From: Marsupella aquatica
Lineage: Eukaryota; Marchantiophyta
Assembly (NCBI GenBank): GCA_973895155.1
Contig: OZ316897.1
Location: 186,001-250,000, forward strand
DNA length: 64,000 nt
Direction of reading: 5' to 3'
Position 1 is the stretch's first letter; each line of letters begins with the position of its first letter. The translations under genes and the position numbers were made by a program. This document shows positions 1 through 11,843 of this stretch, one piece after another. A model generated the notes under the pieces. It ran no database searches. It was not told the origin of the DNA and was given only the letters and a program-made list of their open reading frames with translations.

Positions 1-6
1 CATGAG

Positions 7-340
7 TCATTGAGAATCCTTTGATTCCAAATCATCTGAGGAATTACTAGGATCGCTACTCGACTCCCTATCAGTCTCCTCAGCCAAATCGTCAACATAC
101 TGTGCTACAGTCCTAGCCTCATCATCTATGAATTGAGGGCAGTAAAGGGCTTTCCGAACACCCCTCACTGACCGCAGACCTTTCCCCTCCCAAGTCAAAA
201 CGACGGGCGCTTCATCAACCTCCTTTGCAGTCCTTTCAGCATAGCATTGAAGCGCAAATCCCTTCTCAGGGGTCACAAGAAAATGATCCTCGATTTCTTT
301 CTGAAGACGGAATCTCTCCTCCGAAAACCAATCCGAACGC
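7..340 (-). pseudogene. M1 ParB/methyltransferase-like gene, last exon
   Basis: This is the C-terminal exon of the M1 minus-strand gene. It starts after an acceptor (AATGATAG, AG at 342-341) and ends at a stop at 7-9. When spliced to the exon ending at 452, the frame continues and aligns with the last exon of M2 (48953-48644). Both contain a VTPEK/ITPEK motif, then a W-E/T-x-K-G-L-R-x-x-R-G-V stretch and an acidic, Ser-rich tail with Y-(V/I)-D-D. I recognise no known domain in the tail. The conserved splice phase in two diverged copies is the main evidence that it is a real exon. Confidence 0.65.
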
Positions 341-451
341 CTATCATTGAAGAAATCACCAGAATCGGATCAATACTACACATCCAAAAATTCTACAAAC
401 AAAAGAAAAACACCAAATAGGGAGTTCTACATCAAAGGCCAAGTGCTTTAC

Positions 452-948
452 TCCAGGTCAAATTCATCCTTCTCGTCTGAAGGTCCTCCCTGATCATCTC
501 CTGGGATGGTGAACTCATCATCCGACCCTTCATCATTGGGATCATCGTTCTTCGCGGCCCCTTTCAACTTTTGGGCATGTCTATCCAACACATTTGCCAA
601 AGTTTTGTGCGCACACAGATGAAGAATGTCTCGATCTTCAACACCCACAACAAATCTCCCAGCGTATTCCCTAGCGGCAAAAGCACTTCCATCTCCAACA
701 GTCCAGTCAATGACAATGTCCTTTGGCAAAGTAAGGATCTCCATTACGGCTTGCATGAACCCAACTGACAATCTATTGGAACCTGCAAAAGCCGCCTTGG
801 GACTGGGATCAAGTTTTGGGTAGCAAACACTCAACATCGATTTATGGCGGGCATCCTCCCAGGAAGTCATTGGAACGTATCCTGTATGTTTTGGGACTTT
901 TGCCGAGAATTCCACCTTGCAGAAGACATCCATAATGAGAGTAACCAC
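452..948 (-). pseudogene. M1 ParB/methyltransferase-like gene, exon with methyltransferase motif I
   Basis: The exon runs from an acceptor (TTCAATTCAG, AG at 950-949) to a donor GTAAAG at 451-446. It encodes G-S-N-R-L-S-V-G-F-M-Q, then I-V-I-D-W-T-V-G-D-G-S, then Y-A-G-R-F-V-V-G-V-E. This order is what is seen at the C-terminal end of beta-class amino-methyltransferases (N6-adenine or N4-cytosine), where a K/R-P helix is followed by motif I, D-P-F-x-G-S-G-T-T, and G-R-x-x-I-G-I-E. The residues at DPF are DWT here, so AdoMet binding is plausible but not certain. An acidic tail (DDPNDEGSDDE) follows. The matching exon in M2 is 49649-49073. Confidence 0.6.
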
Positions 949-991
949 CTGAATTGAAAACGAGAATATGTAAGAAATGGGCACTTTTGGT

Positions 992-1005
992 TAGCGAGCT
1001 CGCTA
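992..1005. repeat. M1 palindrome TAGCGAGCTCGCTA in an intron
   Basis: This is a perfect 14-base palindrome inside the intron between the exons at 1042-1697 and 452-948. The same pattern, TAGCGA-nn-TCGCTA, recurs in M1 at 18855-18871, 21784-21801, 21880-21896, 24152-24169, 25931-25949, 26060-26078 and 26240-26258, always outside exons. Confidence 0.8.
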
Positions 1006-1041
1006 GCAAAAATTGCACAAAAAATATTGAGGATATCTTAC

Positions 1042-1697
1042 CTCGATGTCCATATCTGCCTGATACAAAGGAGGTGAAAGCAAAACCGAATACTGCCGGA
1101 CATGTTTAAATTTGTTCTTCTGCTCGACGGCAGAAAAAATTTGCCTCATATGGTTATAGTCATCGTCGGCAAGCATCGGACGCATGACTCCAAAGAAATA
1201 ATATGGTAATTTCTCACTCCAAACATTCCACTTCGGGACCTCCCGGTCTGTGATGCCCGTTCGATGACCCGTGGGAAGGAATATGAAACCCAAGTGAGCA
1301 CCAATTCCAGCGTAATGTTTTCCGTTGATCATCACGGCGTTTGGGTGTTCGCTCGATTTGCTCATTCCAGACAACCACTAATCCGCATCGCCCATCCAGG
1401 GAGGTCTTACTTTCCTCTGGCTAATTGAGTTTGCAGTTTCCGTGAGATTGCTCTTTGCCAAGAAATGCCTCTCACCGTCCTTCTTAAGACCACACATTCG
1501 TGCTACTCCTTGCGCGACGCATGCTTCCTCCTCATCCGAGTCGGAGAGAATTTGGACATTGCGCTTCCTCTTTAAACGCTTGATTGAACCCAGGTCCACA
1601 GCAGATTTTGTTGTGACCTCAACATCAGGAGACTTGGGTTCTTCCCCATCATCCGCCCCACTCTTCAAACTCCCAGAGGCTGCAGCCTTTCTCTTCT
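1042..1697 (-). pseudogene. M1 ParB/methyltransferase-like gene, middle exon
   Basis: The exon begins after the acceptor TTTTTCAG (AG at 1699-1698) and ends at donor GTAAGA (1041-1036). It encodes a basic, Ser-rich linker (KRLKRKRN, possibly a nuclear localisation signal) and then G-x-x-L-G-F-I-F-L-P-T-G, followed by T-D-R-E-V-P-K-W-N-V. The last motif is shared with M2 as V-D-R-R-V-P-K-W-N-V. By position it could replace the catalytic D-P-P-Y motif IV of a beta-class methyltransferase, but it is not a canonical motif. There is an in-frame TAG at 1378-1380. The following intron (1041-949) holds an exact copy of the M1 palindrome at 992-1005. Confidence 0.6.
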
Positions 1698-1779
1698 CTG
1701 AAAAACATGTTAATGTCAGACAGGTGACTGAGACAAAATTACTCCGAATGAGCACTACAACACTACCTACACCTTTTGC

Positions 1780-2180
1780 GAACTTGAAAGCATCGCAAAT
1801 AACAAAGGAAATCAAAAAACAAAACTCGTCTTTGCGAAGTATCGCGCATCGCAATAGAATCGCAAACTGCGAAGCCCAAAGGTTCGCATCCGGTCTTTTC
1901 CAAGACCTTCACAACGCCTTCGCAACTTGCGACACTAATAGAATCGCAAAGGACTCACATTTAAGCGACTCTGTGGGCGTCACGAGAGGATTGCGATAAT
2001 AATCAAGCAGTTAAATATTTGCAATCCCAGGAGTTTGGTAATATGTTTGCGATATTAAGTGAATGGTAGTTATGCCATGAAGATTGCTTCGCATTTTTGT
2101 GAACTTATGTGGTTTGCATAATGTTTGCGATACCTTCAATATGGTAAATATGCAATTTGGGTTGTTCGCATAGGTTTTGC
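1780..2180. repeat. Left subterminal TTGCGAA repeat cluster of the CACTA element
   Basis: Many copies of TTGCGAA, TCGCAA and close variants occur in both orientations from 1772 to 2170, in otherwise non-coding DNA. In CACTA elements, short subterminal repeats of this kind are bound by the TNPA protein. Nothing else is seen up to the TNPA-like gene at 2439 apart from a short run of telomere-like AACCCTA words near 2310-2330. Confidence 0.7.
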
Positions 2181-2438
2181 AAGATGTCTTGAGGCTAGGG
2201 TTTAGATTTAGAGTTTTGAATTATGGTTGGGGTCTTGTTGTCCAACACGGAGAATGAGGTCTGAATCAAAATTGCTTTATAGAAAATTGATAGGTACACA
2301 AAAATTAGGGTTTCCTAAACCCTAAACCCTAGATGGGTGTCATATGACAAGCTAGGTCCCTATAAGACTACCCATGATATCAAAACTATATACTACACTA
2401 AGTAAATGGGCATCCCATAGGCACTACACCACCAAGCT

Positions 2439-4389
2439 CTAGAATGGGGTCCTCCTACTCCTTGTCGCCGGCCTCTTCCCCTTGTCCCTCTTGCGACGAT
2501 CCGGACGTGGCACAGGAGGTGGTGCTGGCTGCTCCTCCACATCTGGTTCCTCCTCATCCTCTTCCTCCCCCTCCTGCTGGGAAACTCCTACTGGTCCAGA
2601 TCCACTACTCCCTCCTACCTTGGGCCCCTTTGTCGTGGTCCCCTCATTGTTCTCATCGGTGCTGCTGGTATCACTGGCATCCTCATCATCCTGTTTGCAC
2701 AGCACAACGCCAAATTGGTTTAGGTTTACGGAATGAAAAGATAAGTGGATTGGGTGGGAAAAACTGAAGGGGATACATGCACTTACAGTTGCCAACTCTG
2801 CGTCAACCAAGTCAAAGAGATGTTTGGCTCCATGCGCAGCTCCTATCTCCATCTCTTTTGCTGTTATCTTCCTGCGGTACCTCTTATACTACCACAACCA
2901 AACATTCCAAAACCAAAATCGATCGAGGTTAATATGCTATAAACCCAAGAAAAATGCATGGAGGTGCTAATAGGGTGCCCCCTAGAACACAAAAATGGGC
3001 TCAATAACCCTTAGCGGTATTTTTTAAACATAATACACACTTGTGAAACGCCCCACTTCGCAAATTCAAATAAATTGGCTGCTTGCAAAGTAGTTTGCGA
3101 AGCGGGTTAGTTCGCAATAGCTTCGCATCTACAACTTTAAAAAATGCCATGATAGACTTTGCGAAACATTTGCGAAGCAACCCGCATCGCAAAAGCTTCG
3201 CAAACTCTGTTTTTAAAAAATTCTGAGAAATCTCTAAGGCACGCAATGTGTTAGGGTGACCTAAAGTACAAGGCAGGCCGTAAGAAAGAAACAAGAGGTA
3301 TGCAGGGGGGCATTGCAGGTTTGGATAGCAATTGAAAGCAAGGAAACAAAAGCAGGGGAGGAGAGGGCCCACTCACAAAGTGTGCTTTGAGGCCGGGAAG
3401 TCCACCTTGGCCCATCTTGTGCATGGTCTTGGGCCGTTTGCTGACTCGCTCAGCTGCAAGGATGAATTTTTGGGGTGGTGCCCCCACTTCATCCACAATG
3501 TGCTGCATGTGAGACACCTTCTCAGCCATTGCCTTGAGGTCTCGGTCGGACTTCCCGGCCTTCTGTGCCTTGGCTTCCATCTCCTTCCAGAAGAGAAGGT
3601 TCTTGGCAGCTCTCATCTGCACCTCCACTTTGTAAAAGGCATTCCACACGTCCTCAGTGAATTGCAGTGGCCTCCTCACGTTTCTGTACTCCTCCAAGTT
3701 TGCCAGGTAGGCCTTACCTTCTTCCTATCATGGTACCGTGCTTGAGACATTGAATTGGAAATTCTATCTGCAAGCCATTGTTCATCAATCTCTGCTCCAT
3801 TTCGAAATGAATCTTTGATTTGACTCATTACTTTCTTCTGGTCTGCCTTGCTGAGTTTCCCCCACTCAACTTCTCGTGCAAAATTGGAGCGCACCATAAG
3901 CCTGATAGTGCTCTTTGCCCCGGTGTAGGCCAGTTCAGTAGGAATGCCTTCGATCAAGGCAATCATAGGCAGCTTCTTCCTCTCTTCCTCCTTCTTTCGC
4001 TGCTCCTCCCGCTGTGCTCTTATCTCATCTCGTTCCTCTCTCCTCCTCTTCTTTTCTAGGGCAGCAGGTGAGACTACTCCTGCCTTGGCCCTCTCCTCCT
4101 TCTTACGCTTCTTCTCTCTTGCCTTCTGTTGAGCTGCACTCCTTTGCTCCTCCTCCCTTGCAATGTTCCCTGCATCTACTCCCGTTTGCAAGGCTTGCCC
4201 TAGGATTGCACTCAAAGAAGCAATCCCTGCTGGTGTAGTCAAATCTAAGTGGCTCAACTGTGCTGCATTGGGGTGCTCAGCCATCAAATCGGTCCATCGA
4301 TTCCTCTCCTGCTCCCCATTGCCTTCATTCCCATTGCCACTGTCACTCACCCCTGCCCCATCACCTCCATTTGCTCCACTGGAATCCAT
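2439..4389 (-). pseudogene. TNPA-like / Transposase_24-type gene of the CACTA element
   Basis: The gene starts at an ATG at 4389 (MDSSGANGGDG). The N-terminal half is a highly charged K/R/E region. It is followed by V-R-S-N-F-A-R-E-V-E-W-G-K-L and then R-P-L-x-F-T-E-D-V-W-N-A-F with M-R-A-A-K-N-L-L-F-W-K-E-M, a pattern like the CACTA-associated Transposase_24/TNPA-like family. The frame shifts by one base near 3725. Likely exons are 4389-3377, 2887-2787 and 2690-2439, with donors GTGAGT (3376) and GTAAGT (2786) and an acceptor at 2692-2691. The last exon is acidic and then proline- and arginine-rich (RRKRDKGKRP). The large intron contains a TTGCGAA cluster. The presumed role is binding of element ends during transposition. 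Confidence 0.6.
3040..3215. repeat. TTGCGAA repeat cluster inside the TNPA-like gene intron
   Basis: At least eight TTGCGAA or TTCGCAA words lie within about 170 bases, in both orientations, in the intron of the TNPA-like gene. They match the motif of the two subterminal regions. Confidence 0.65.
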
Positions 4390-4489
4390 AGCTAAGCCAC
4401 CCCCCGAGCGCGCGCGAGCTCCCTTCTCCCTCCCTACGCTTGAAATTTGTCAAATGCCGCTGAGTACGCCGCGGACGAGTGCAAAAGTA

Positions 4490-4735
4490 CAAGCGGGAAA
4501 GACTTGTGAAGCAACCCGTTTTGCAAGTTGCGATCCTTCTAGTTTCGCATGTAGTTTCTCAATTTTGCGAAACCATTGCGACGTGAAAGGCTTCGCAACA
4601 CCTTTGCTCTCTCGCAAAAATGCTCTCGGGCTCTGTTTTTCTGAAGGTCGTGCGAAAGCGGCAGCTTCGCAAAACTCAATTCTAATTTGTGACGGTATTT
4701 GCGAAGGAAGCGGCTTCGCAAGACATTGGCAACTC
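4490..4735. promoter_or_regulatory. TTGCGAA cluster at the 5' side of the TNPA-like gene, between divergent CACTA genes
   Basis: A third internal cluster of TTGCGAA/TTCGCAA words lies about 100-350 bases upstream of the TNPA-like start codon. If the TNPA-like protein binds this word, the cluster would suit autoregulation of the gene. That is an inference from motif placement only. Confidence 0.5.
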
Positions 4736-4829
4736 GTCCTGGGGGGAATGTTGGTTTCATTTGAAAGGGTATTTTTCAAAGGTGAAGTGGACCCCTCTAT
4801 ACTCATATTTGGAATGCTTTTTGGCCATG

Positions 4830-5670
4830 TTTTGGGTGTTAGATAATAGTTGAAGGCGGGTTTGAAGGGTTAGGCAGATTTCAGGTTAATGGGTTATGTA
4901 TGGTGTTGGTTTAGGCTAAGGTTTGGGTTTACATTAGTTTAGAAGAAATAATAAAGGTGTGGGATTTGGTTTACAAGAAATAAGTAAGGTTTGGGTTTAG
5001 GGTTTTAGGGTTTGGGGTTTTTAAATAGAAAGGTCTCTAGGGTTGAAGAAAGGTTTGGGTTTGTGTGTAAGTCAGATTTAGGTTTAATAGGTAGGATGCG
5101 GTTTGGGGTTGAAGGTTTGGATAAGACAAAGCAAGGTTTCATGAGATTTATATTGCAGCCTTTTGGGTTTATGAATCAAAAAGGGATTGGCATGGGTTTT
5201 GCTAACAAAGGAGGGGAATATATGATAGCTTGCAGGGTGCGGCACTTTTTGATGATTTGATACTAATGCATATGCATTGTGAGAGCCCGGGCATCTGAAA
5301 GGTAAACATTGCATGATCGGCTCAAGTGTTCCTTTCATGTACTTAACACTTTTGGTTGCCACTATGTATAAAGGGGACATGTATATAGGGTTTTTTGTTC
5401 TTGTCTGGTCCAGATTATTGTGCTTACATATACATGGAATGGTTGCAGCTTTTCCCTCATACTTTCAGATTGGGTTCATTAATTATCTTAGAGCCACAAG
5501 ACCTATTGGCACTGCTGAGCCCGGGTCTCATAAAGGTACCTTTTTTTATTGCTATGGTCATTTTGGTTTGGGTTTCTTGTCATCATTATTTGGGAACTTT
5601 GATTTATATCATTTTGTGGTATGTTTTGGTCATAACATGCCCATTTTAATTATATCTTGTTACAGGGGAT
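4830..5670. other. Non-coding spacer with GGTTTAGGG-like runs
   Basis: About 840 bases upstream of the SET-domain gene with no convincing ORF. Between 4850 and 5060 it is rich in GGTTTGGGTTTAGGG-type words similar to the plant telomere unit TTTAGGG, but irregular. The segment 5300-5660 is T-rich and may hold the promoter or 5' leader of the SET gene. No other feature is seen. Confidence 0.4.
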
Positions 5671-6484
5671 ATGTCTTCATCTTCTGAAATCTCCACCACA
5701 GACTCGTCCTCCTCTGATGAAGATACACCACCTCCACCTCAACATCACACGACCGCACCTCCTCCTCGCGGTCCACCCCGTCAACTTTGTGAATGTTCTA
5801 GATGTGTGGGTCAGGTTTCCCAAAAATCTTACATATGTGCCCAACATATTGAGAGATATGGGCGTTGTGGACGTCATACGGCAGGGGCTTCTTCATCTCA
5901 TATGGTAAGTGTTATGCCTTAGTTTTCCTACCCTATTCCCATTACTCAATGGTTGAAGGTTTTTAATTTCACACCTACTTTTGTTTGTTTTGGTTTTGGT
6001 GGAATAGGTATCCAATAGGCCTAGACCTGCGGCACAAGCACCCTATGTCCCATCACAAGGTGTTCTAGATGCTATAGGCAATGCATTCTCAAAAGCCTTG
6101 GGTCTAGCGGCAAGGCCCACCAGTCCTAGGGAAGTTGGGGTTGAGGCTATTGTCCCAAGAGGGAGAAAGCGTTCCAAGAGGCGGGCCCGAGGGGATACTG
6201 ATTTGTACAAGGCAGTGGTTACGGGCAGGTGGGGTGATTGTGAGTTCACTGGCAGATGTGTCCCTATCATCAAGGACTGGGATCCTGAGACTCTTGGTTT
6301 GCCACAACAGCTTTCCTACGGTGCGGAGGTAGAGGTTGGGGTAAACGTTGGGTTATCAAACCTTCCACACTTGGGGATAGACATGGCTATGGAGTTTTTG
6401 CCTGTGAGGACATCATTGTGGACGCCGAGAGTGGTAGAGGTGGACGCGGCCGAGAGGGGCCTACTTTGTTTCCTTATGGTGGAC
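5671..6484 (+). pseudogene. SET-domain gene of the CACTA element, 5' part
   Basis: Exon 1 (5671-5904) starts with MSSSSEIS, is Ser- and Pro-rich, and holds a Cys/His cluster, C-E-C-S-R-C then C-A-Q-H and C-G-R-H, which could bind zinc. It ends at a GTAAGT donor. Exon 2 starts at 6008 after GGAATAG and continues in phase. It is basic (RGRKRSKRRARG). Near 6320 the useful frame changes by one base; from there it reads G-D-R-H-G-Y-G-V-F-A-C-E-D-I, the start of a SET domain (pattern GYGxFAxxDI). The coding sequence is then interrupted by Z2 at 6485. The SET domain resumes at 8334 in the same frame. The predicted activity, lysine methylation, is known for SET proteins and only inferred here. Confidence 0.6.
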
Positions 6485-8328
6485 TGTAGTTTGCTATAGA
6501 GAATCAAAAGAACTCTTTTACGTCTCTAAACTCGGTATTCGTTCCCGTTAAGAACAAGATTGGGTTGGTTTGATGAAATAAACTAAAAATAAAGCCTTAA
6601 GCTCTTGTGTCACACATAGTAATCAATCTTGACTACTTTAATCAGGTACTTTGAAGATCGCTCCACAGCGGTGAGTAGTTTTTGATGATAACTCAACATC
6701 AGATAACCTTCAATTAAGCAAAAGATTGCAATTAACAAAACACAAGGAAAAATCTCTCAGAGTATGCTTAAGGGAGTCTGGAATAGACCAAGGTTACTCC
6801 TTAGACATAAGTAATAATGGAATGACTTTAAAGGGAATCCAAATCCACACGGCTTTTCAGATCTAAACTGCATACTAGAGTATCCTTTTAAAATGCCGGC
6901 AACATGTCTTGACCTTTCTTCCTAAGTGATACTTAGTCAAGATCTAAAAGGATAAATACTTCAGCATTTAGATGGTACTAAGCAACATGAAGGTGGAAAC
7001 ATCATTTCCAATGCAACTTAAACTCAATGAGTTAACTCTAAGAACTTGTGAGATTACAATGTGTCACCAAAGCGGAATCTGACATTATAATTCACGAGAT
7101 TCATAACTGAGGTTTTACTTCAAGTATTTGGGTTCCAAAATACAAGAAGGAGGTAAGTCTCTCCAAATATTAAACCTGATCTCGAACTCATAGATTCATG
7201 ATCAACTAGTTTAACACAAGGGAGAGGCAAAACTGCAAAACTTAACCATCTCTCTACACTAGGGGAAGAGGTATAAATAGTGATGAACTACAGAATAAGA
7301 GGTCACATGGTCGAAGAGACATGCCTCTTCATAACCCTCAAAAAGTCAAAACGACGATTCAATAAGTGGAAAGCCGGAAAAAATGGCTAAGTATGAACTC
7401 TTAAACTCTTAAAAACTTAAACTCTTAAAAACGTAAAAACTTAAACTCTTAAACTCTTAATTTCGGTATACTAAAAATTGAGTAGATTCAACTATTTTTA
7501 ACTTTCTACTCCTGGTTCGGAAAACTCTGAAATTTTTCCAGTAGGGTTTCCTAGGTACAGACTACAGCCTAAAGAAGTCTCATAGCTTTTAAAGCTCTAC
7601 AACACATTTAGAAAAATTGGTAAAAGTACTATACTTTTCAATACTAGCTAAAAAGATAGTCTCCTTCAAGCTTGTTGTCGAATATCATCGGGTTCGAGCA
7701 GCTCCACGTAGGTGACAGTCCGATTCTGTGTTACCTCCATCAGCTCAGTCTGACGTGGTGATCCTCGAGAGTAGGGTAGGCACCTTAGTTGTCTCTCAGG
7801 ATACATCAAAGGCATTCGCTTCATCAAATAACAGGAATCTATACGAAGAGCTTCTCTGTACATCCCGATCACATCATAGTTGTTGCAGGTGGCAGCATAT
7901 ACTTGGGGATAGTGATGCAGAAACTCATCACTATTCATCATCCTGGAATAGAAGGGTCGAAGTCTCCATTTGACATCTCTGAAATACCGGTTGAAGCTGG
8001 GCAGAGTTTGAGAGGTAAGGTGGAAGAGAAGTCAGTAATGAGCGCCTATGTCTTGCATTCCTTCCCTTTCAAGGTGAGCTCTTCATCCGTTGTGGAGTCC
8101 CGTTGAACTAGTTGTAAGATGTCACGATCACAGAGTCGCCAAATCTTAAGGTGTAACTCGTAAAGCAATGAACTAGTAAACTCGTAAACTGAGTTTACTC
8201 GTAACTTAGGAACTTAGTAACTTTGAATGCTGTTTTAGTTACAGTTAGCAATAATTGCAGTCTAAACACCGTAAAAAAATTTAAAATTTTCAGTTTCTTC
8301 ATGCTTTTGGAATTACCCACTACTTACA
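6485..8328. mobile_element. Z2: solo-LTR-like element inserted in the SET-domain gene
   Basis: The element starts TGTAGTTTGC and ends CTACTTACA. It is flanked by a perfect 5-bp duplication TGGAC (6480-6484 and 8329-8333). Removing the element and one TSD restores the SET-domain reading frame. It has no coding ORF and no internal terminal repeats, as expected of a solo LTR. It shares the block ACTCGGTATTCGTTCCC with Z1 at 19210 and also the unusual stretches of repeated AACTCTTAAA/CGTAAA words (7390-7460, 8140-8215). Confidence 0.75.
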
Positions 8329-8333
8329 TGGAC

Positions 8334-8671
8334 CCATCTACAAGAGAAGACATTGGAACATGATCCTTGCACAACACCCTGAGTGGAAGACTTATGCATT
8401 GGACATGGATACTTTTGATGGAAACACTAGAAGGTATAGTGAGCAGCGTGTCATAGATGGGGACCCCATACGGACTGGGAATATTGCTGGTTTCATAAAC
8501 AGTACCATGGGGACTCGCCCTAAGCGTAGGCAAAATTGTGAGTGGGTTTTCATTGAGGGTCCTCCGCCAGCACCTTATGGCCAGACATATCATCATGACC
8601 ATTGCCTAGTTGTAGCGACGAGGACCATTAACTTAGGGGATGAGTTATTTACTCACTATGAGTGGGATTAG
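8334..8671 (+). pseudogene. SET-domain gene of the CACTA element, 3' part
   Basis: This continues the SET domain after Z2. It reads G-N-I-A-G-F-I-N-S-T and later C-L-V-V-A-T-R-T-I-N-L-G-D-E-L-F-T-H-Y-E-W, ending at a stop at 8671. These match the SET patterns (G)N-x-x-R-F-I-N-H-S and G-E-E-L-x-x-x-Y. The Tyr of the ELFTHY box is kept. The usual N-H-S-C is N-S-T-M, so activity is uncertain. The tnp2 gene follows on the same strand about 195 bases downstream, so the SET gene is best read as cargo or a working component of the CACTA element. Confidence 0.65.
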
Positions 8672-8866
8672 GGTTAAGTTAAGGGTCATAGGTGGTATGT
8701 TGCATATCAAAGGACACTACATATGGCCTTTGGCCACATTTTGTATTTGCACCACAACCAATATTATTTCATTTTTGCACACCCCTAGCCCATTTTTGTG
8801 TGTTCTCTTTGCAATATAACTTTCAATTGTTTGCTTTGTTTTTAGAATGTGCGACCCTCTCCAAAT

Positions 8867-11614
8867 ATGTTACCACGGAGATTGAGAGCAACATATCGAG
8901 AAATGGGTATGCCAGAAGAAGGACATGGATCAGAGTCACACTCCTCATCAAGTGCTAGTGGAAGCAGTAACCCTGATGAAGAGGTACCTCGAACGGATGA
9001 ACAAGTAACTGATGACCAGGATAGAGCCATGGATGACTTCATGGTTGATTGGTTTGGTGCCGACAACCCTGGTGATGACCTTCCCAATGAAGGGCAGGTG
9101 CCCCCCAATGATCCACGACCAAGACATACCCCTGAGGGACAACGCCAATGGGAAGAAGTAGAGGAACATGCCCGAACACCTATCTATGAGGGTGCTCGTT
9201 TGAGTCATCTTTCAGCCATCTTGGGGTTGATGAACCTACAGGCCAAACACAAGGCAAGCAATGCCTTGTTATCTGATATGTTTGCACTTTGCCATGACCT
9301 TATGTTACCCACTGAGAATGTGTTGCCAGCAACTTGGAAGGAGGCAAAGAGTGTTCTCTCATCTATTGACATGGAATATCATATTGTTCATGCATGTGTG
9401 AATGATTGCATGTTATTTCATGGGGCCAATGCAAACATGACACAATGTACAACATGTGATGAGCCTCGCTATGACCCCAACATGCTAACAAAGAAGGTGC
9501 CAAGGAAGGCTGTTCGTTGGTTTCCCATCATTCCTCGGTTGTTGCACATGTATCGGTGTTCTGAATTGGCAGAGTTGATGGTATGGCATAAGACTCATCG
9601 ATCAGAGTCTGGTGTCATGCGGTTGCCAGTTGACTCCCCTGCTCACAAACATATTGAGGCAACATGGCCAGACTTTGCACATGATCCTCGCCATGTGAGG
9701 CTAGGATTGGCATCTGATGGAGTTAGCCCTCATTCACTTGGAGGAAAGGGGCAACCTACATCAGTTTGGCCTGTGGTTGTCATGAATTATAACCTCCCAC
9801 CATGGCTATCCATGAAGAAGGGGTTCCTTTTATTGTCTTTGATTATCCCAGGTCCAAAAAAGGTGAAGAACTTTGACACTTACTTGGCACTATTGGTTGG
9901 AGAACTTCAAAAATTATGGAATGGAGTGTGGGCATATGATGGCAGGAAAATTACAGGAGGTTTTCCACGTGTCTTTCAATTGAGAGGGATCATTTGTTGG
10001 ACAATGCATGACTATCCTGGTAAGATGACTTCCATGCCATTTGCAACCCTTCAATAATGTGTAGTTCCTATTGTTGTTTCTCATGTGACAACCCTAACAT
10101 AAAGTTTGCATGGTTTGATTTCTTCTATGTAAGCAGGGTTTGGTTTTGTCTTTGGATTGCAAACTCAGGGGTACAAAGCTTGCTCTACTTGTGGCCCAAG
10201 CTTAGAGGACATGACCACATATTGTTCATGGATTAGAAAGATTGTTTATATTGGGCATACAAAGTTTCTTCCCATGGGGCATGTGATGAGGTTTGACCCA
10301 CTTCTATTCTCCTCCTTTGACATGCCATTTGGTGATGAGTGTGAAATTCCTGATGCAACAAGTTTTGCACATTGGAAGTCACTAGCTGATAGGGTGGCAG
10401 ACCCAAATGATTCCTTCACCTTTGATAGGACAGGTTTGACCAGGTGGAGTATACTAGCCACTTTGCCCTATTGGTCTGAGTTGAAGATCCGCCATCTTTG
10501 AGACCCTATGCACATAGAGGGAAATGTGGGGAAGGCTTTGATAAAGCATTTTTATGGGGAGAAGGACACTAATTTTAGGGAGGCATGCGAGGAGATGGAA
10601 ATGCATCCAGATGTTTGGGTGACAACTAATCCTATCACAGGTGTGGAGAATCGTCCTTCTGCTCCTTGGGTGTTGAGTGTTGGCCAAAGACGTGAATTTC
10701 GGAACCGTATAGGAGAGATGCGGTTTCCTACAGGCTATGGTGCCAACCTTCGAAAAGCTTTTGGGATGGAGGACAATCACAAGTGGCCATGATATCTGAA
10801 GACACATGACTATCATCGCCTATTGCAGCATATATTGCCAGTGGCAATTATAGGTATAGGGAGTGAAGAAGTGCAAGATGCCATCTGGTCATTGGGTCGT
10901 TTGTTGAGATGGATATGCTCAAAGGAGATATATGTAGAAGAGATCCCTGGGATGGAGGTATTGGCAGCTGAGGTGGTATGCAAGTTGGAGAAAGCCCTTC
11001 CTCCTTCCTTCTTTGATTGTCAGGTTCATTTACTTGTGCATCTTGTGCGGGAGGTTGCCATTGCAGGTCCAGTGCATTGTAGATGGATGTATTGGCTTGA
11101 GCGTTACATGGCGGTGTTGAAGGCTTATGTACATAACCGTGCATGGATGAAGGGAAGCATAGCTACAGGATACTTGGCAGCAGAGAGTATGTTTTATTGT
11201 AGTAACATCTTGGCCACCATTGATCCTACTTGTCCATGTACTTGGATGGAGGAAAGAGAAGAGGAGGAGGACCGTTTAACAGGTGCCACAAAAACACACA
11301 TGTTGACATCAACAGAGTGGTCACAATTGACAACATTTATGTTGAGTAATAGTAATATCATGGAGAAATGGAGAGAGTTTTATGAGAATGCCAAGAGAAC
11401 AAGTCAAAGAGCAAGAATTTTTCCTAAGATGCATGAGTATATGAAGCAAAAGTTGCTTGAGTTGGATGACATGGTGACACAAGGAGGAGATGTGTCCCAC
11501 TTTCCTACCATCATAGATGACATTCGGACCATTGTTCATGGCCCTTTGAGAGTGGTGACATCCAAGACGGCTATGTGGACACAAGGGAGACACTTCAGGT
11601 CCACTAGTACCTAA
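8867..11614 (+). pseudogene. tnp2-type CACTA transposase
   Basis: Exon 1 (8867-10019) has an acidic N-terminus and then C-x-x-C with M-L-F-H-G, and Y-x-C-S-E-x-A-E-L-M-V-W-H, which are typical of transposase family tnp2. The start at 8867 is the first ATG; a GTG frame opens at 8849. The intron 10020-10138 (GTAAGA ... AGCAG) joins W-T-M-H-D-Y-P-G to G-F-G-F-V-F-G-L-Q-T-Q-G-Y, the usual tnp2 spacing. Exon 2 carries D-P-M-H-I-E-G-N-V and L-K-T-H-D-Y-H-R-L-L-Q, hallmark tnp2 motifs. Two in-frame TGA codons (10499-10501 and 10789-10791) interrupt it, the first directly before D-P-M-H-I-E. The frame is otherwise intact, so inactivation is recent or readthrough is needed. Confidence 0.85.
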
Positions 11615-11843
11615 CCTTTCTTCCTCTATTAATTCATGTAGACCTTATTTTGATTAGTTATTTCTATTGTTTAAAAACTTTCTATTATCATTAATGACAT
11701 CCATAACTGTAATGTTGGCTTCTATATTTATGCCATAGGCCATGTGGGTTTTGGCTATTTAGGGATGGGTGTCATATTTTGATGATTATTACATTAATGG
11801 TATCTTTTGTGTAATAAAAATTTGTGGGTTTTGTTAATTTCAG

